Numbered from the stretch's first letter, positions 8,142 through 16,224 are shown. The stretch is 37,341 bases of DNA from Gammaproteobacteria bacterium (GCA_009837725.1 VXSY01000142.1:1-37341), one strand, 5' to 3'. Program-made: numbers and translations. Notes: a model not told the origin generated them from the letters alone.

Positions 8142-9014
8142 GTGAATCGGACAACGGCGTGGCTTGGCATCGCTGGGGCGATCGTGGTCGGAGCGTTGGT
8201 CGCATTCGCCGGCAGCGATGGCGGCATCCGCTGCGGTGCTCTACCCGTGTTTGCCGTCTGCATTGCCCTCGCCTACGCCATGCAGTGGCTGGCCTTCGTG
8301 CCGGCATGGCTCTCGCGCTCGGAGCGCTTCTTCGACCTCACCGGTTCTGCGACCTACTTGGCCGGGATGGGCGTCGCGCTCTTGGCATCGGGTGCCGTCG
8401 ATCTCCGCAGCGGCTTGATCGCCGCGTTTGTGGCGGTGTGGGCAGTGCGCCTCGGCCTCTTCCTGTTCCTTCGCATTCGCCGCGCGGGTGCGGATCGCCG
8501 GTTCGACCGACTGAAGGCGCGGCTACCGGCGTTCCTGATGACGTGGACGCTGCAGGGCGCGTGGGTGTCACTTGCCTGTGCGCCGGCGCTGGCGGCCATC
8601 ACATCTCGAGCCTCGGTACCGGGCCTCGATGGCTGGTTGCTCGCCGGCGCGGCGCTGTGGCTTGCCGGCTTCGCCATCGAGGTGCTTGCCGATGAGCAGA
8701 AGCGGCATTTCCGCATACGCCCGGAGAACGCCGAGCGCTTCATCGATACCGGACTCTGGGGCTGGTGCCGCCACCCGAACTATTTCGGCGAGATACTGCT
8801 TTGGTGCGGGGTGGCAATGGTCGCGGCGCCAGCACTCCAAGGCTGGCAGCTTGCCACCTTGCTCTCGCCCCTCCTGATCGGCCTGCAACTCACCTTCGTG
8901 AGCGGCGTTCCGCTACTCGATACGCGCGCCAAGAAGCGCTGGGGCGAGGACGCGGCCTATCGCCGCTATCGCGAGCGCACGCCCATGCTGTTGCCGTTGC
9001 CGCCGCGCCGATGA
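8142..9014 (+). CDS. DUF1295 membrane protein (steroid 5-alpha-reductase-like fold)
   Basis: Polytopic inner-membrane protein of the DUF1295 family, related to the C-terminal part of steroid 5-alpha reductases, sterol reductases and isoprenylcysteine methyltransferases. GTG chosen at 8142 because GGGAGG sits 6 nt upstream; the ORF-track start at 8058 adds an unlikely charged leader. 290 aa with about 6-7 hydrophobic segments. Conserved C-terminal block: 'FRIRPENAERFIDTGLWGW' then 'CRHPNYFGEILLWCGVAM', the RHPNYFGE signature used for NADPH or cofactor binding in relatives. It ends in a 4-nt ATGA overlap with the acyltransferase, so the two are translationally coupled. The reaction is unproven for most DUF1295 proteins; with an SMT-like and a Rieske gene next door, a sterol double-bond reductase is a reasonable hypothesis. 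Confidence 0.85.
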   Translation: MNRTTAWLGIAGAIVVGALVAFAGSDGGIRCGALPVFAVCIALAYAMQWLAFVPAWLSRSERFFDLTGSATYLAGMGVALLASGAVDLRSGLIAAFVAVWAVRLGLFLFLRIRRAGADRRFDRLKARLPAFLMTWTLQGAWVSLACAPALAAITSRASVPGLDGWLLAGAALWLAGFAIEVLADEQKRHFRIRPENAERFIDTGLWGWCRHPNYFGEILLWCGVAMVAAPALQGWQLATLLSPLLIGLQLTFVSGVPLLDTRAKKRWGEDAAYRRYRERTPMLLPLPPRR

Positions 9015-9892
9015 CCGTCGGCCAACATGCCAAGGCCACCGTCGCCTTGGTCGCTATCGCGCTGAACCTGCTTGTGTGGTGCGTGCCACTGCTCCTCCTG
9101 TTCCCGCTTAAGTTGCTCGTGCCGCCCATGCGCCCTTGGTTCGCCCGCCGTGCCGCCGACGTGTATCGCGCCGCGGTCACGGTGGACGACTGGTGGCTCG
9201 GGGCCGTAGCCGGCGCGTCCTGGCAACAACCGGCGCTGGACCTCAATGCCGACGAGACCTGCGTCGTCATCTCCAACCACGTCTCCTGGGCCGACATCTT
9301 CGTCCTGCAAAGCGTCGTTTCCCGCCGGGGCCCCATCCTGAAGTTCCTCTGCAAGCGGGAACTGGCGTGGATTCCGGTGCTGGGGCTCATCTTCCTCGCC
9401 TTCGACTTCCCGATGCTGGCGCGCGCCCGCAGTTCAGCACGCGAACTGCCAGCGAGAACCCAACGGAGTCGAGCTCCGCGGCGAGGCGACATCGAACGCA
9501 TCCGCGAAGCGTGCGCCGGCCTTGCCGATGCGCCGGCGGCAATGCTGGCGTTCGTTGAGGGAACCCGCTTCCGCGAGGCCAAGCGCGATCCGGGTGCCGC
9601 TCTCGAACGCTTGCTGCCGCCTCGGGTTGGCGGCTTCGCGGCAATCCTCGCGGCACTCGAACCGTTGCGGGTGACGGTGGTGGATGTCGCGCTCGTCTAT
9701 CCCGAGCCACGGCCTGCACCGCTGTTCTGGCGCTTTCTCGCCGGCGATGCCGGTCCGGTTGACGTGGTCGTGCAAGCGACACCGGCCGGAGTCATCGCCA
9801 AAGAGGGCGCCAAGCCTTGGCTGGAGCGACGCTGGGTGGAAAAGGACGCGCTGCTGCGATCGGCCGCCACTGCCGCGGAGCAACCGCGGTGA
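9011..9892 (+). CDS. 1-acyl-glycerol-3-phosphate acyltransferase-like protein (PlsC/YihG type)
   Basis: Membrane acyltransferase that transfers a fatty acyl group to a lysophospholipid-type acceptor. 293 aa from the ATG inside the 4-nt overlap with the DUF1295 stop; the longer ORF-track start at 8765 would overlap that gene by 250 bp and is rejected. N-terminal hydrophobic helix 'VALVAIALNLLVWCVPLLLLF'. Catalytic H-x4-D motif in 'SNHVSWADIFVLQ'. Acceptor-binding motif 'FVEGTRF' plus the 'LLPPRVGGF' block that follows it in the YihG-like branch. The spacing from 'FDFPMLARA' to 'FVEGTRF' is a few residues longer than in E. coli YihG as I recall it. It continues by a GTGA overlap into the response-regulator gene, an unusual partner. 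Confidence 0.88.
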   Translation: MTVGQHAKATVALVAIALNLLVWCVPLLLLFPLKLLVPPMRPWFARRAADVYRAAVTVDDWWLGAVAGASWQQPALDLNADETCVVISNHVSWADIFVLQSVVSRRGPILKFLCKRELAWIPVLGLIFLAFDFPMLARARSSARELPARTQRSRAPRRGDIERIREACAGLADAPAAMLAFVEGTRFREAKRDPGAALERLLPPRVGGFAAILAALEPLRVTVVDVALVYPEPRPAPLFWRFLAGDAGPVDVVVQATPAGVIAKEGAKPWLERRWVEKDALLRSAATAAEQPR

Positions 9893-10596
9893 GCCGGAGC
9901 CTGGACATCCTGCTCGCGGAGGACCACGCCGAACTCGCCGAGACCACCGGCGCCTATCTCGAAGCCTGCGGCCATCATGTGGACTATGCGCCCGACGGTC
10001 TGGTGGCGGTGCATCTCGCAGTCACCGAGAACTACGACGTCATGGTGCTCGACGTCATGCTGCCCGGCATGGACGGCCTCAAGGTCTGCGAACGGCTGCG
10101 CAAGGACGCCCGCATCGCCACGCCGGTCATCATGCTCACGGCGCGGGACCGGCTCGAAGACAAGCTCACCGGCTTTGACGCCGGCGCCGACGACTATCTC
10201 GTCAAGCCCTTCGACATGCCCGAACTCGTGGCTCGGATTGAGGCACTGGCGCGGCGTGCCGAAGGACTGACGCGCCGCTACCAGGTAGCCGACCTGGTGC
10301 TCGACGCCGACACCGCCGAGGTCACCCGGAACGGCCTGCCCATCGCCCTGTCGCGCACCGCTTTCCGACTGCTCGAGCTCTTGCTGCGCGAACACCCCGG
10401 CATCGTCTCGCGCCGCACCATCGAACGCGACCTATGGGACGGCGAACCACCGCACAGCGACGCCCTGCGCAGCCACATCTACAATCTCCGCCAAGCCCTC
10501 GACCGCCCCTTCGCCGAGCACATCGTCACCACGGTGCCGGGCCGGGGCTATTGCCTGCGCTTCCCCGGCGGCGACTCGTCCGCGCCAGGAAACTGA
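9889..10596 (+). CDS. OmpR/PhoB-family two-component response regulator
   Basis: DNA-binding response regulator, 235 aa. GTG start inside the 4-nt overlap with the acyltransferase stop; the ORF-track start 72 nt upstream would add residues outside the receiver fold. Receiver domain about 5-120: acidic pair 'AED' at 10-12, phospho-acceptor D55 in 'MVLDVMLPGMDG', T84 in 'MLTARD', K106 in 'VKPFD'. Winged-helix domain about 135-225 with 'LSRTAFRLLELLLREHPG' and 'VVSR/WD..HIYNLRQALD'-type helices ending 'VPGRGYCLRF'. The likely partner is the convergent histidine kinase, whose last 49 bp overlap the end of this gene. Having the regulator at the end of a lipid-enzyme transcript suggests that it governs membrane lipid genes, possibly the desaturase operon. 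Confidence 0.93.
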   Translation: MSRSLDILLAEDHAELAETTGAYLEACGHHVDYAPDGLVAVHLAVTENYDVMVLDVMLPGMDGLKVCERLRKDARIATPVIMLTARDRLEDKLTGFDAGADDYLVKPFDMPELVARIEALARRAEGLTRRYQVADLVLDADTAEVTRNGLPIALSRTAFRLLELLLREHPGIVSRRTIERDLWDGEPPHSDALRSHIYNLRQALDRPFAEHIVTTVPGRGYCLRFPGGDSSAPGN

Positions 10597-11855
10597 ACCT
10601 CCACCGAGGTGCCGTGGCCCGGGCTGCTGCGGGCCTGCAGGGTCCAGCCATACTGCGCCGTCAGGCGACGGACGATCGAGAGTCCGAGGCCGTGCCCGTG
10701 CGCCATCGCCCGGCCAGCCTCGGCGCGATAGAACGGATCGAAGGCGCGTGCGAGTTCCTGTCGCGACATGCCAACACCGGTGTCGGAAACCCGCAACCGC
10801 TGGCCTTCGACACTGATCTCCACCTCGCCGTTGTCGGTATAGGCAAGCGCGTTGCGCAGCAGGTTGGCAATCACCACACGCACCGCTGGCACCGGCGCCC
10901 ATGCCTGCAGGGCACCTCCTTCGCGCACCGTCAGGCGGTTCTGCCGCTCCTCGGCGAGATCCGCCAGACGCCCGGCCTCTTCGGCGACGATGTCACCGAC
11001 CTGCACCGGGACGTCGGTAGCGACCGCCTCTTCGTGCGCCAAGGTGAGCAGGGTTTCGAGCAACGACTCCATGTCGTCGGCGGTGCGGCGCATCCTTGCC
11101 AGCGCCCGCCGGTCGTGCGACGGGCGGTCGGGATTGCGCTCGAGGAGGTCCAGCGAACCCTTGAACACGGCCAGCGGCGTGCGCAGCTCGTGTCCGGCAT
11201 CGCGGGTGAACAGGCGTTCGCGCTCGATGGCGGCATCGAGCCGGTTCGTGAAGCCGTCGAGGGCATCCACCATCGTTGCCACTTCCGCATCGGCGACGGT
11301 GCGAACGCCATCGAGATGGAGCGCAACGCCGCCGGGACGGTCGAAGTCCACCGTCTCGAGTTCCCGTGCCAGACGCACGAGGGGCGACAACGCGGCGCGA
11401 GACCAGCGATAGGCCACGAACAGCAGCACATACATCAACAGCAGCACCGCCGACAGTGGAAGGATGCCGAAATAGAAGGCGAGGTCCGACACCTGGCTTG
11501 CATTGAAGACGAGATACAAACGCTCCCCCCCGCGCTCGGAGACGTGCACCAGGCGGCTTCGCCCCTCGACCGCCAGCCGGCGGAATCCCGCCGGCTCGCC
11601 TTCGAGATCGGCCGGCAAGGACGATCCGTCCAGGAAGCCGCGCATGTTGGCGGTGTCCGGCAGCGGGTGGCCGTCGTCCTCGGCACGGCGCTGCCAGTAG
11701 TGCTCCGCCTCCAGCGCCAGCGCCTGCCGCGTCAGCAGGTCTTCCACCACCGCCTGTGTCGCGAAGATGCCGGCCACGGTTGCCGCGCCAATGACGGTGA
11801 GCTGCACGGCAAAAAGCCGCCCAAGGCGGGCGCTGAGCCCCCGACGCACACCCAT
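10548..11855 (-). CDS. Two-component sensor histidine kinase
   Basis: Inner-membrane sensor kinase, 435 aa from the ATG at 11855, which has AGGAGG 6 nt upstream; the ORF-track start at 11927 runs through a tandem repeat and is rejected. TM1 about 14-35, periplasmic sensor about 36-125, TM2 about 126-148, a HAMP-like linker, then HisKA with H222 in 'AGHELRTPLAV' and HATPase with N-box 'VIANLLRNALAY', G1 'VSDTGVGMS' and G2 'GHGLGLSIVRRL'. The sensor domain is about 90 residues with 'ERLYLVFNAS' strands and no recognised ligand fold. It is convergent with its presumed regulator (49-bp overlap of the 3' ends) and co-directional with the lipid operon, starting 111 bp after that operon's last stop. 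Confidence 0.93.
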   Translation of the reverse strand: MGVRRGLSARLGRLFAVQLTVIGAATVAGIFATQAVVEDLLTRQALALEAEHYWQRRAEDDGHPLPDTANMRGFLDGSSLPADLEGEPAGFRRLAVEGRSRLVHVSERGGERLYLVFNASQVSDLAFYFGILPLSAVLLLMYVLLFVAYRWSRAALSPLVRLARELETVDFDRPGGVALHLDGVRTVADAEVATMVDALDGFTNRLDAAIERERLFTRDAGHELRTPLAVFKGSLDLLERNPDRPSHDRRALARMRRTADDMESLLETLLTLAHEEAVATDVPVQVGDIVAEEAGRLADLAEERQNRLTVREGGALQAWAPVPAVRVVIANLLRNALAYTDNGEVEISVEGQRLRVSDTGVGMSRQELARAFDPFYRAEAGRAMAHGHGLGLSIVRRLTAQYGWTLQARSSPGHGTSVEVQFPGADESPPGKRRQ

Positions 11856-11879
11856 TCGCATCCTCCTCCGAACGCATTC

Positions 11880-11936
11880 TGCACGCCACCGCACGTCTTG
11901 CGCGCCACCGCGCGTCCTGCGCGCCACCGCTGCAAG
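11880..11936. repeat. Three tandem 19-bp units upstream of the kinase gene
   Basis: Three head-to-tail copies of a 19-bp unit built on TGCRCGCCACCGC: 11880-11898, 11899-11917 and a diverged third copy at 11918-11936. They occupy most of the gap between the second cyclopropane-synthase-like gene and the kinase start, ending 11 nt upstream of the kinase ribosome-binding site. 19 bp is not a multiple of three, which argues against a coding role. Confidence 0.8.
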
Positions 11937-11965
11937 CGTTACGAGAGTGCCTGCCCTCCGCCCTG

Positions 11966-13039
11966 CTAGCGGTTAGCCGTGCGGCGCGGCTGGAACCGAT
12001 AGTGGCAGACAAGCCATTCGTTGCCACCGTTCCAGCCGAACAGTTCTTCGCAAGCCATGAAGAACATGCGCCAGCGTTGCAGTTGGACGGGCGCTCCGTC
12101 GCACTCGCTACCGGGCGGCAGCGCCATCGACAGTGCCTTGCCGGCGGCTTCGCGGTTGCGGTCGAGATTGTCGAGCCAAGCGCGGGCGGTGCGCTGGTAA
12201 TGGCTACCCGACGCCTCCCACGTTCGCGTCAACCGCATGTGCTCCTGGAAGTGTGCCAGCGTGTCCCGCGCCGGCATGACGCCGCCGGTGAAGAAGTGAC
12301 GCGCCATCCAGTCGCCGCGCCCTTCTGCCTCGAACGGATAGGCAAGGCTGCGGTGGCAGAAGATGTGGACGAACAGGGCTCCGTCCGCCACCAGCCACGA
12401 CGAAACTCGTTGCATCAGTTCCGCGTAGTTGCGCATGTGCTCGAACATCTCCACCGAGACGATGCGGTCGAAGCGCTCGTCCGGTACGAACTCGTTCACA
12501 TCGACGGTGCGGGCCTCCACGTTCGTGAGGCCGGCTGTGGCTGCCCTTGCGGCAATGCAGCGCCGTTGCTCGGCCGAATTCGACACCGCAACGATGTGCG
12601 AGGCTGGATGTCGCTCGGCCAGCCAAAGCGCGAACGAACCCCAGCCGCAGCCCAGATCCAGCACCCGCATCCCGTCGGTTAAGCCGGCCCGCTCGGCATA
12701 GAGCTCCAGCATCCGCTCCTCGGCCTGCGCCAGCGTGGTCGTTCCGGCAGGCCAGAGGCAAGCGCTGTATTTCAGGCGCGGCCCCAGCACCTGACCAAAG
12801 AAGCCCGGCGGCATGTCGTAGTGCTGTGCATTCGCGGTGGCGGTGTGCTCAGCGATGGCGCCGCGCTCGAGTTGCCGCAGGATGTCTCGCTGGCGGACGG
12901 CACGTCGCGCCTTGTCTCCTGCGCTCTCCTGCCGCAGTCGGCTACGAATCAGTTGACGAATGCCGAGCCGTAGGAGCGCATCGGGCACCCGACCGGCCTC
13001 CGCCTGGCGCACCAGCGCGTCGAAGCCCGGCAGCCTCAT
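11966..13039 (-). CDS. Cyclopropane-synthase-family methyltransferase (short form)
   Basis: SAM-dependent methyltransferase, 357 aa, related to cyclopropane fatty acid synthases but with an N-terminus different from the standard enzyme. 'NAQHYDMPPGFFGQVLGPRLKYSACLWP' corresponds to the CFA 'HYDLGN-FF-LD--M-YS' block; SAM motif I is 'MRVLDLGCGWGSFALWLA'; 'IVSVEMFEHMRNYAEL' carries the family E-x-EH segment; the C-terminus has 'FFMACEELFGWNGGNEWLVCHYRF'. Start ATG overlaps the previous gene's stop by 4 nt (TCAT on + strand), so translation is coupled. Paired CFA-like genes beside an FAD oxidoreductase and DUF1365 occur in known methyl- or furan-fatty-acid loci, so methylation of an unsaturated acyl chain is plausible. 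The exact product is unknown. Confidence 0.88.
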   Translation of the reverse strand: MRLPGFDALVRQAEAGRVPDALLRLGIRQLIRSRLRQESAGDKARRAVRQRDILRQLERGAIAEHTATANAQHYDMPPGFFGQVLGPRLKYSACLWPAGTTTLAQAEERMLELYAERAGLTDGMRVLDLGCGWGSFALWLAERHPASHIVAVSNSAEQRRCIAARAATAGLTNVEARTVDVNEFVPDERFDRIVSVEMFEHMRNYAELMQRVSSWLVADGALFVHIFCHRSLAYPFEAEGRGDWMARHFFTGGVMPARDTLAHFQEHMRLTRTWEASGSHYQRTARAWLDNLDRNREAAGKALSMALPPGSECDGAPVQLQRWRMFFMACEELFGWNGGNEWLVCHYRFQPRRTANR

Positions 13040-14292
13040 GGCCTACCTCGCGCACGCCACACGGGCCCGCGCCAGCCCCCCGGCGCGAGCAGCATCTGCA
13101 CGTCGCTGGTGGCGCGTTCGGCGAATCCTGCCTCGCAATAGGCGAAGTAGAAGCGCCACATGCGCAGGAATCGGCCTGGGCTGGGGCAAGAAGCATTGTC
13201 CACAGGCAACGGTTCTTGTGGCGCCAAGTCTGCCGAAAGGCGATGCGCGCCAGCGTCGAGACGAAGCCGCCACTCGCGCAGGGTGCGCGCATAGTCGAGG
13301 CCGAAGTCCTCCAGGTTCACGAGGGTGAGGTCGACCTTTGCCGCGGCGCGGGTGAGCACCGATACACTGGGGATGAAGCCGCCGGGAAAGATGTGCTTCT
13401 TGATGAAGTCGGCGCGGTGGAGCGCGCGGCGGTAGCGGCTGTCGCGGATGACGATGGCCTGCAGTGCCATGAGCCCACTTGGCTTGAGCAGCCGCGCACA
13501 GGCAGTGAAGTAGCGGTCCAGATAGTCGTGTCCCACCGCCTCCACCATCTCCACGGAGACGATCTTGTCGAACTGCCCCGTGATGCGGCGGTAATCCCGC
13601 GCCAGCACCTTGACGCGTTCACTCAGGCCACACGCAGCAACGCGCTCGAGAGCGTAGCGATACTGCGCCTCGGACACCGTGACCGCGGTCACGCGACAGC
13701 CGAAACGTTGCGCGGCGTGGATCGCAAGACCTCCCCAGCCACAACCGATGTCCAGCAAGTGGTCGTCCGCGCCGAGTGCCAGTTTGCGGCAAAGGCGCGT
13801 GAGCTTTGCCTCGGAGGCCTCCTCCAACGATTCTGTCCCGGTGTCGTACACCGCGCAGGAGTAGCTCATGGTGTGGTCGAGAAAGGTGCGGAAGAAGCCG
13901 TTGCCAAGGTCGTAGTGGGCGTGGATGTTGCGCCGGCTGCCCCGCAGCGTGTTGCGGCGGAAGCTATGGCGGAGGGTAGCGGCAACGGTGGCCGGCAGCG
14001 ACGCGACTCCCTCCAAGCCCTGGAGCGCTGAGCGATTGCGCAGCATGATCCGAAGCAGCGCCGGCAGGTCGTCGCAATCCCATTCGCCATCCATGTAGCT
14101 CTCGCCAGCACCCACGGACCCATGCAGCAGAAGGCGACGAAAAAAGTCGGTTCGGTGGACGGTGACGCGCACCGTCGGCGGTCCCGCCCCGTACTCGGTG
14201 GTGCCCGCAGCCGTCGTAAGCAGCAATGTGCCGCCGCGCAGATTCCGGAGGGCTTGCTCGACAACGGTCTCGGCGAGACGACGGATGCTCAT
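13036..14292 (-). CDS. Cyclopropane-fatty-acyl-phospholipid synthase (CFA family)
   Basis: Canonical-length CFA synthase-like enzyme, 418 aa from the ATG at 14292; the 625-aa ORF-track version extends through the DUF1365 gene in a wrong frame. It transfers a methylene from SAM to the double bond of unsaturated phospholipid acyl chains at the membrane surface. N-terminal lipid-binding domain about 1-120 ('SVGAGESYMDGEWDCDDL'); 'HYDLGNGFFRTFLDHTMSYSCAVY'-type substrate block; SAM motif I 'LLDIGCGWGGLAIHAA'; 'KIVSVEMVEAVGHDYLDRYF' and 'HIFPGGFIPS', both standard CFA segments. It overlaps its neighbours by 4 nt on each side, in an operon of five lipid genes. Confidence 0.93.
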   Translation of the reverse strand: MSIRRLAETVVEQALRNLRGGTLLLTTAAGTTEYGAGPPTVRVTVHRTDFFRRLLLHGSVGAGESYMDGEWDCDDLPALLRIMLRNRSALQGLEGVASLPATVAATLRHSFRRNTLRGSRRNIHAHYDLGNGFFRTFLDHTMSYSCAVYDTGTESLEEASEAKLTRLCRKLALGADDHLLDIGCGWGGLAIHAAQRFGCRVTAVTVSEAQYRYALERVAACGLSERVKVLARDYRRITGQFDKIVSVEMVEAVGHDYLDRYFTACARLLKPSGLMALQAIVIRDSRYRRALHRADFIKKHIFPGGFIPSVSVLTRAAAKVDLTLVNLEDFGLDYARTLREWRLRLDAGAHRLSADLAPQEPLPVDNASCPSPGRFLRMWRFYFAYCEAGFAERATSDVQMLLAPGGWRGPVWRARGRP

Positions 14293-14990
14293 CGCGAACC
14301 CCGCTGCGGGTGGACGTGGAACTTCGCTCCCAGGAGCCGCAGCCGCAACGCCTGCCAGTAGATGCGGCAAAGCGTGACGACGCTCTGCACTGGACGACGC
14401 ATTGAGGCGGCGAGGGCCCGCGTCACCGTCAACGGCCGCGTGCGCAGGACGAGCCGAGCGCTGACGGCTTCGACTCCTGCCAGAGTGATGACGATGCCCA
14501 AGGCACCGTCCCGAATTGCAAGCCGCAGCGTGTAGCGGCCGGCAACCGGCAGGAACGGCGAGACGTGAAACGCCTTGTCGAACTCGAACCGGTATCTGCC
14601 GGGCCCGGCGCTCGCCGAGGCAGCGTTCAAGGCATAGCAATGCCGTTCGCCCCATGGCGTGTTGGTCACGTGCAGCACCACGCCGGTAAGCGTTCCCCTT
14701 CCGCCCGCAGCGACACCGAAATAGAAGTTCACCGGGTTGAAGTTGCCGGACAGCGAACGTGGCGCGGTAAGGGCGAGCAGGCGACCGTCCGCCTCGGCAC
14801 CCACGCGACGCAAGTGATCGCGAATGACATTCGGCGGCAGCAAATGACCATCGCCCGCCAGCAACCATCTCAGGCCACTCTGGACGCGCTCCACATCGAC
14901 GCAGAGCATCCAAAGCGGGTAGCGGAAGGAGTGCCGCGGCACTGCGCGCGCATGAACCACGGCGCCGACGCAGACCATCTCACCGAGCAT
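14289..14990 (-). CDS. DUF1365 family protein
   Basis: 233-aa protein of the DUF1365 family, which commonly accompanies an FAD oxidoreductase and CFA-like methyltransferases in proteobacterial lipid operons; biochemical role not established. Family marks: 'AVVHARAVPRHSFRYPLWML' near the N-terminus, 'NPVNFYFGV' in the middle, 'VTNTPWGERHCYAL', and 'KAFHVSPFLPVAGRY'. Start: ATG at 14990 with GGGAG 9 nt upstream, overlapping the FAD gene by 11 nt; the ATG at 14978 is possible but has poor spacing, and the ORF-track start at 15026 overlaps further. The 3' end overlaps the CFA gene start by 4 nt. Confidence 0.88.
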   Translation of the reverse strand: MLGEMVCVGAVVHARAVPRHSFRYPLWMLCVDVERVQSGLRWLLAGDGHLLPPNVIRDHLRRVGAEADGRLLALTAPRSLSGNFNPVNFYFGVAAGGRGTLTGVVLHVTNTPWGERHCYALNAASASAGPGRYRFEFDKAFHVSPFLPVAGRYTLRLAIRDGALGIVITLAGVEAVSARLVLRTRPLTVTRALAASMRRPVQSVVTLCRIYWQALRLRLLGAKFHVHPQRGSR

Positions 14991-16224
14991 CCGCCAACGC
15001 TCCCATGTGCCCCGCCGCAGCCGCAACCGCGTGGGCGGCCTCTACCCCACTCTGAAAGCCGTCCTCGTGGAACCCCCAGCCCCACCAAGCGCCGCACCAG
15101 AAGGTCCGGTTTGCGCCCTGCACCTCGGCGCGGCGACGCTGCGCCGCCTGTGTTCTCCGGGAAAATACGGGGTGGCTGTAGTGCCGTTCGGCCCAAACTG
15201 CCTGCAGTTGCCGCTCGGGGTTAAGCGTGACGAAGAACGGATGCGGCGAGTGGATTCCCTGCAGCCGGTTCATCCAATAGGTGAACTCCATGCCCCCAGC
15301 GCGACCGGCGCAGACGTTCCAACTCGACCAAGCGCCGCGACGCTGCGGCATCGCCGAAGCGTCGGAGTGCACCACGGCCCGGTTCGGCTGGTAGCGAAAG
15401 GCCCCCACGACCTCGCGTTCGAGTGGCGTGGGCGCTATGAGCTCGAGCGCTTGGTCGGCGTGACAAGCGAGCACCACATGCTCGAATCGGTCCCTTCCTA
15501 CATCCGTCTGCACCGTGGCCCCCTCCGCATCCCGCTCCACGCGCCGCACCGGCTGCGAGGCGCGGACGCAGCCTCGAAAGCGGCTCGCGAAGGCGCGCAC
15601 GTAGGCGGCAGAGCCACCCTCGACGACTTCCCACTGCGGGCGATCTCGAAGCTGCAACAAGCCGTGGTTGGCCATGAACTGCGCCACATGGCCGATGGGC
15701 GTCTGTCGCGCCCGTTCCGGCGGCACGGACCAGATGGCGGCGCACATGGGCAGCAGGTGCCGCTGCTCGAAGCTCTCGGAGAAACCCTCCTCTGCCAGAA
15801 ACTCCGCTAGCGTCCGAGTGTCGTCGTGGCCGACGCACCGGGCTGCCTGGTGGAACCGACGGATGTCGCGCAGCATGGCAAGGAAAGTGGAGCTGAGGAG
15901 GTTGCGGCGTTGGCAGAAGAGGGCCCGCAAGTCGGTCGTGCCGTACTCCACGCCGTCGACGCTGACCCCGAAGGACATGCTGGTGGGCCTTGAGTCCACG
16001 CCGAGTTCGTCGAGCCAAGCCGAAAAGCCGGGATAGTTGCGGCGATTGAAGACGATGAAGCCGGAATCCACGGCATACGTGCGCCCGTCCACGAACAGAT
16101 TGTGGGTGTCCGTGTGCCCGCCGAGGGAGCCGCTCGCCTCGAACAGGGTCACGTCGGCGAAGCGCTGCGCGACGTGGGCGGTCGCCATCCCGGCAACGCC
16201 ACCGCCAATCACCGCGACGCGCAT
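14980..16224 (-). CDS. FAD-dependent amine-oxidase-like oxidoreductase
   Basis: Flavoprotein of 414 aa. N-terminal Rossmann motif 'VAVIGGGVAGMATAHV' followed by 'TLFEASGSLGGHTDTHNL', the GG doublet of amine-oxidase/phytoene-desaturase-like enzymes. 'YAVDSGFIVFNRRNYPGFSAWLDELGV' is highly typical of the branch found beside DUF1365 and CFA genes. The 'NRLQGI...FFVTLNPE' segment and a C-terminal 'WCGAWWGWGFHEDGFQSG' complete the FAD site. ATG at 16224 directly precedes the Rossmann strand; the 586-aa ORF-track version reads antisense through the desaturase gene. It overlaps the desaturase by 16 nt and DUF1365 by 11 nt. Members of this set have been implicated in modifying methylated or unsaturated fatty acids (for example furan fatty acids); the exact reaction here is inference. 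Confidence 0.9.
   Translation of the reverse strand: MRVAVIGGGVAGMATAHVAQRFADVTLFEASGSLGGHTDTHNLFVDGRTYAVDSGFIVFNRRNYPGFSAWLDELGVDSRPTSMSFGVSVDGVEYGTTDLRALFCQRRNLLSSTFLAMLRDIRRFHQAARCVGHDDTRTLAEFLAEEGFSESFEQRHLLPMCAAIWSVPPERARQTPIGHVAQFMANHGLLQLRDRPQWEVVEGGSAAYVRAFASRFRGCVRASQPVRRVERDAEGATVQTDVGRDRFEHVVLACHADQALELIAPTPLEREVVGAFRYQPNRAVVHSDASAMPQRRGAWSSWNVCAGRAGGMEFTYWMNRLQGIHSPHPFFVTLNPERQLQAVWAERHYSHPVFSRRTQAAQRRRAEVQGANRTFWCGAWWGWGFHEDGFQSGVEAAHAVAAAAGHMGALADAR

Noticed and set aside
9430-9455. Inverted repeat GCAGTTC / GAACTGC inside the acyltransferase gene, resembling the hairpin repeat
   Set aside because: Only one short stem, no CGCGCCC hairpin beside it, and the protein is only a few residues longer than homologues there; probably chance in GC-rich coding DNA.
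10434-11969. 511-aa plus-strand ORF
   Set aside because: Antisense shadow of the histidine kinase; no domain character and a His/Arg/Gln-rich composition typical of GC-rich reverse frames.
14293-14913. N-terminal extension of the 625-aa ORF
   Set aside because: It reads through the DUF1365 gene in another frame; the CFA homology begins at the ATG at 14292.
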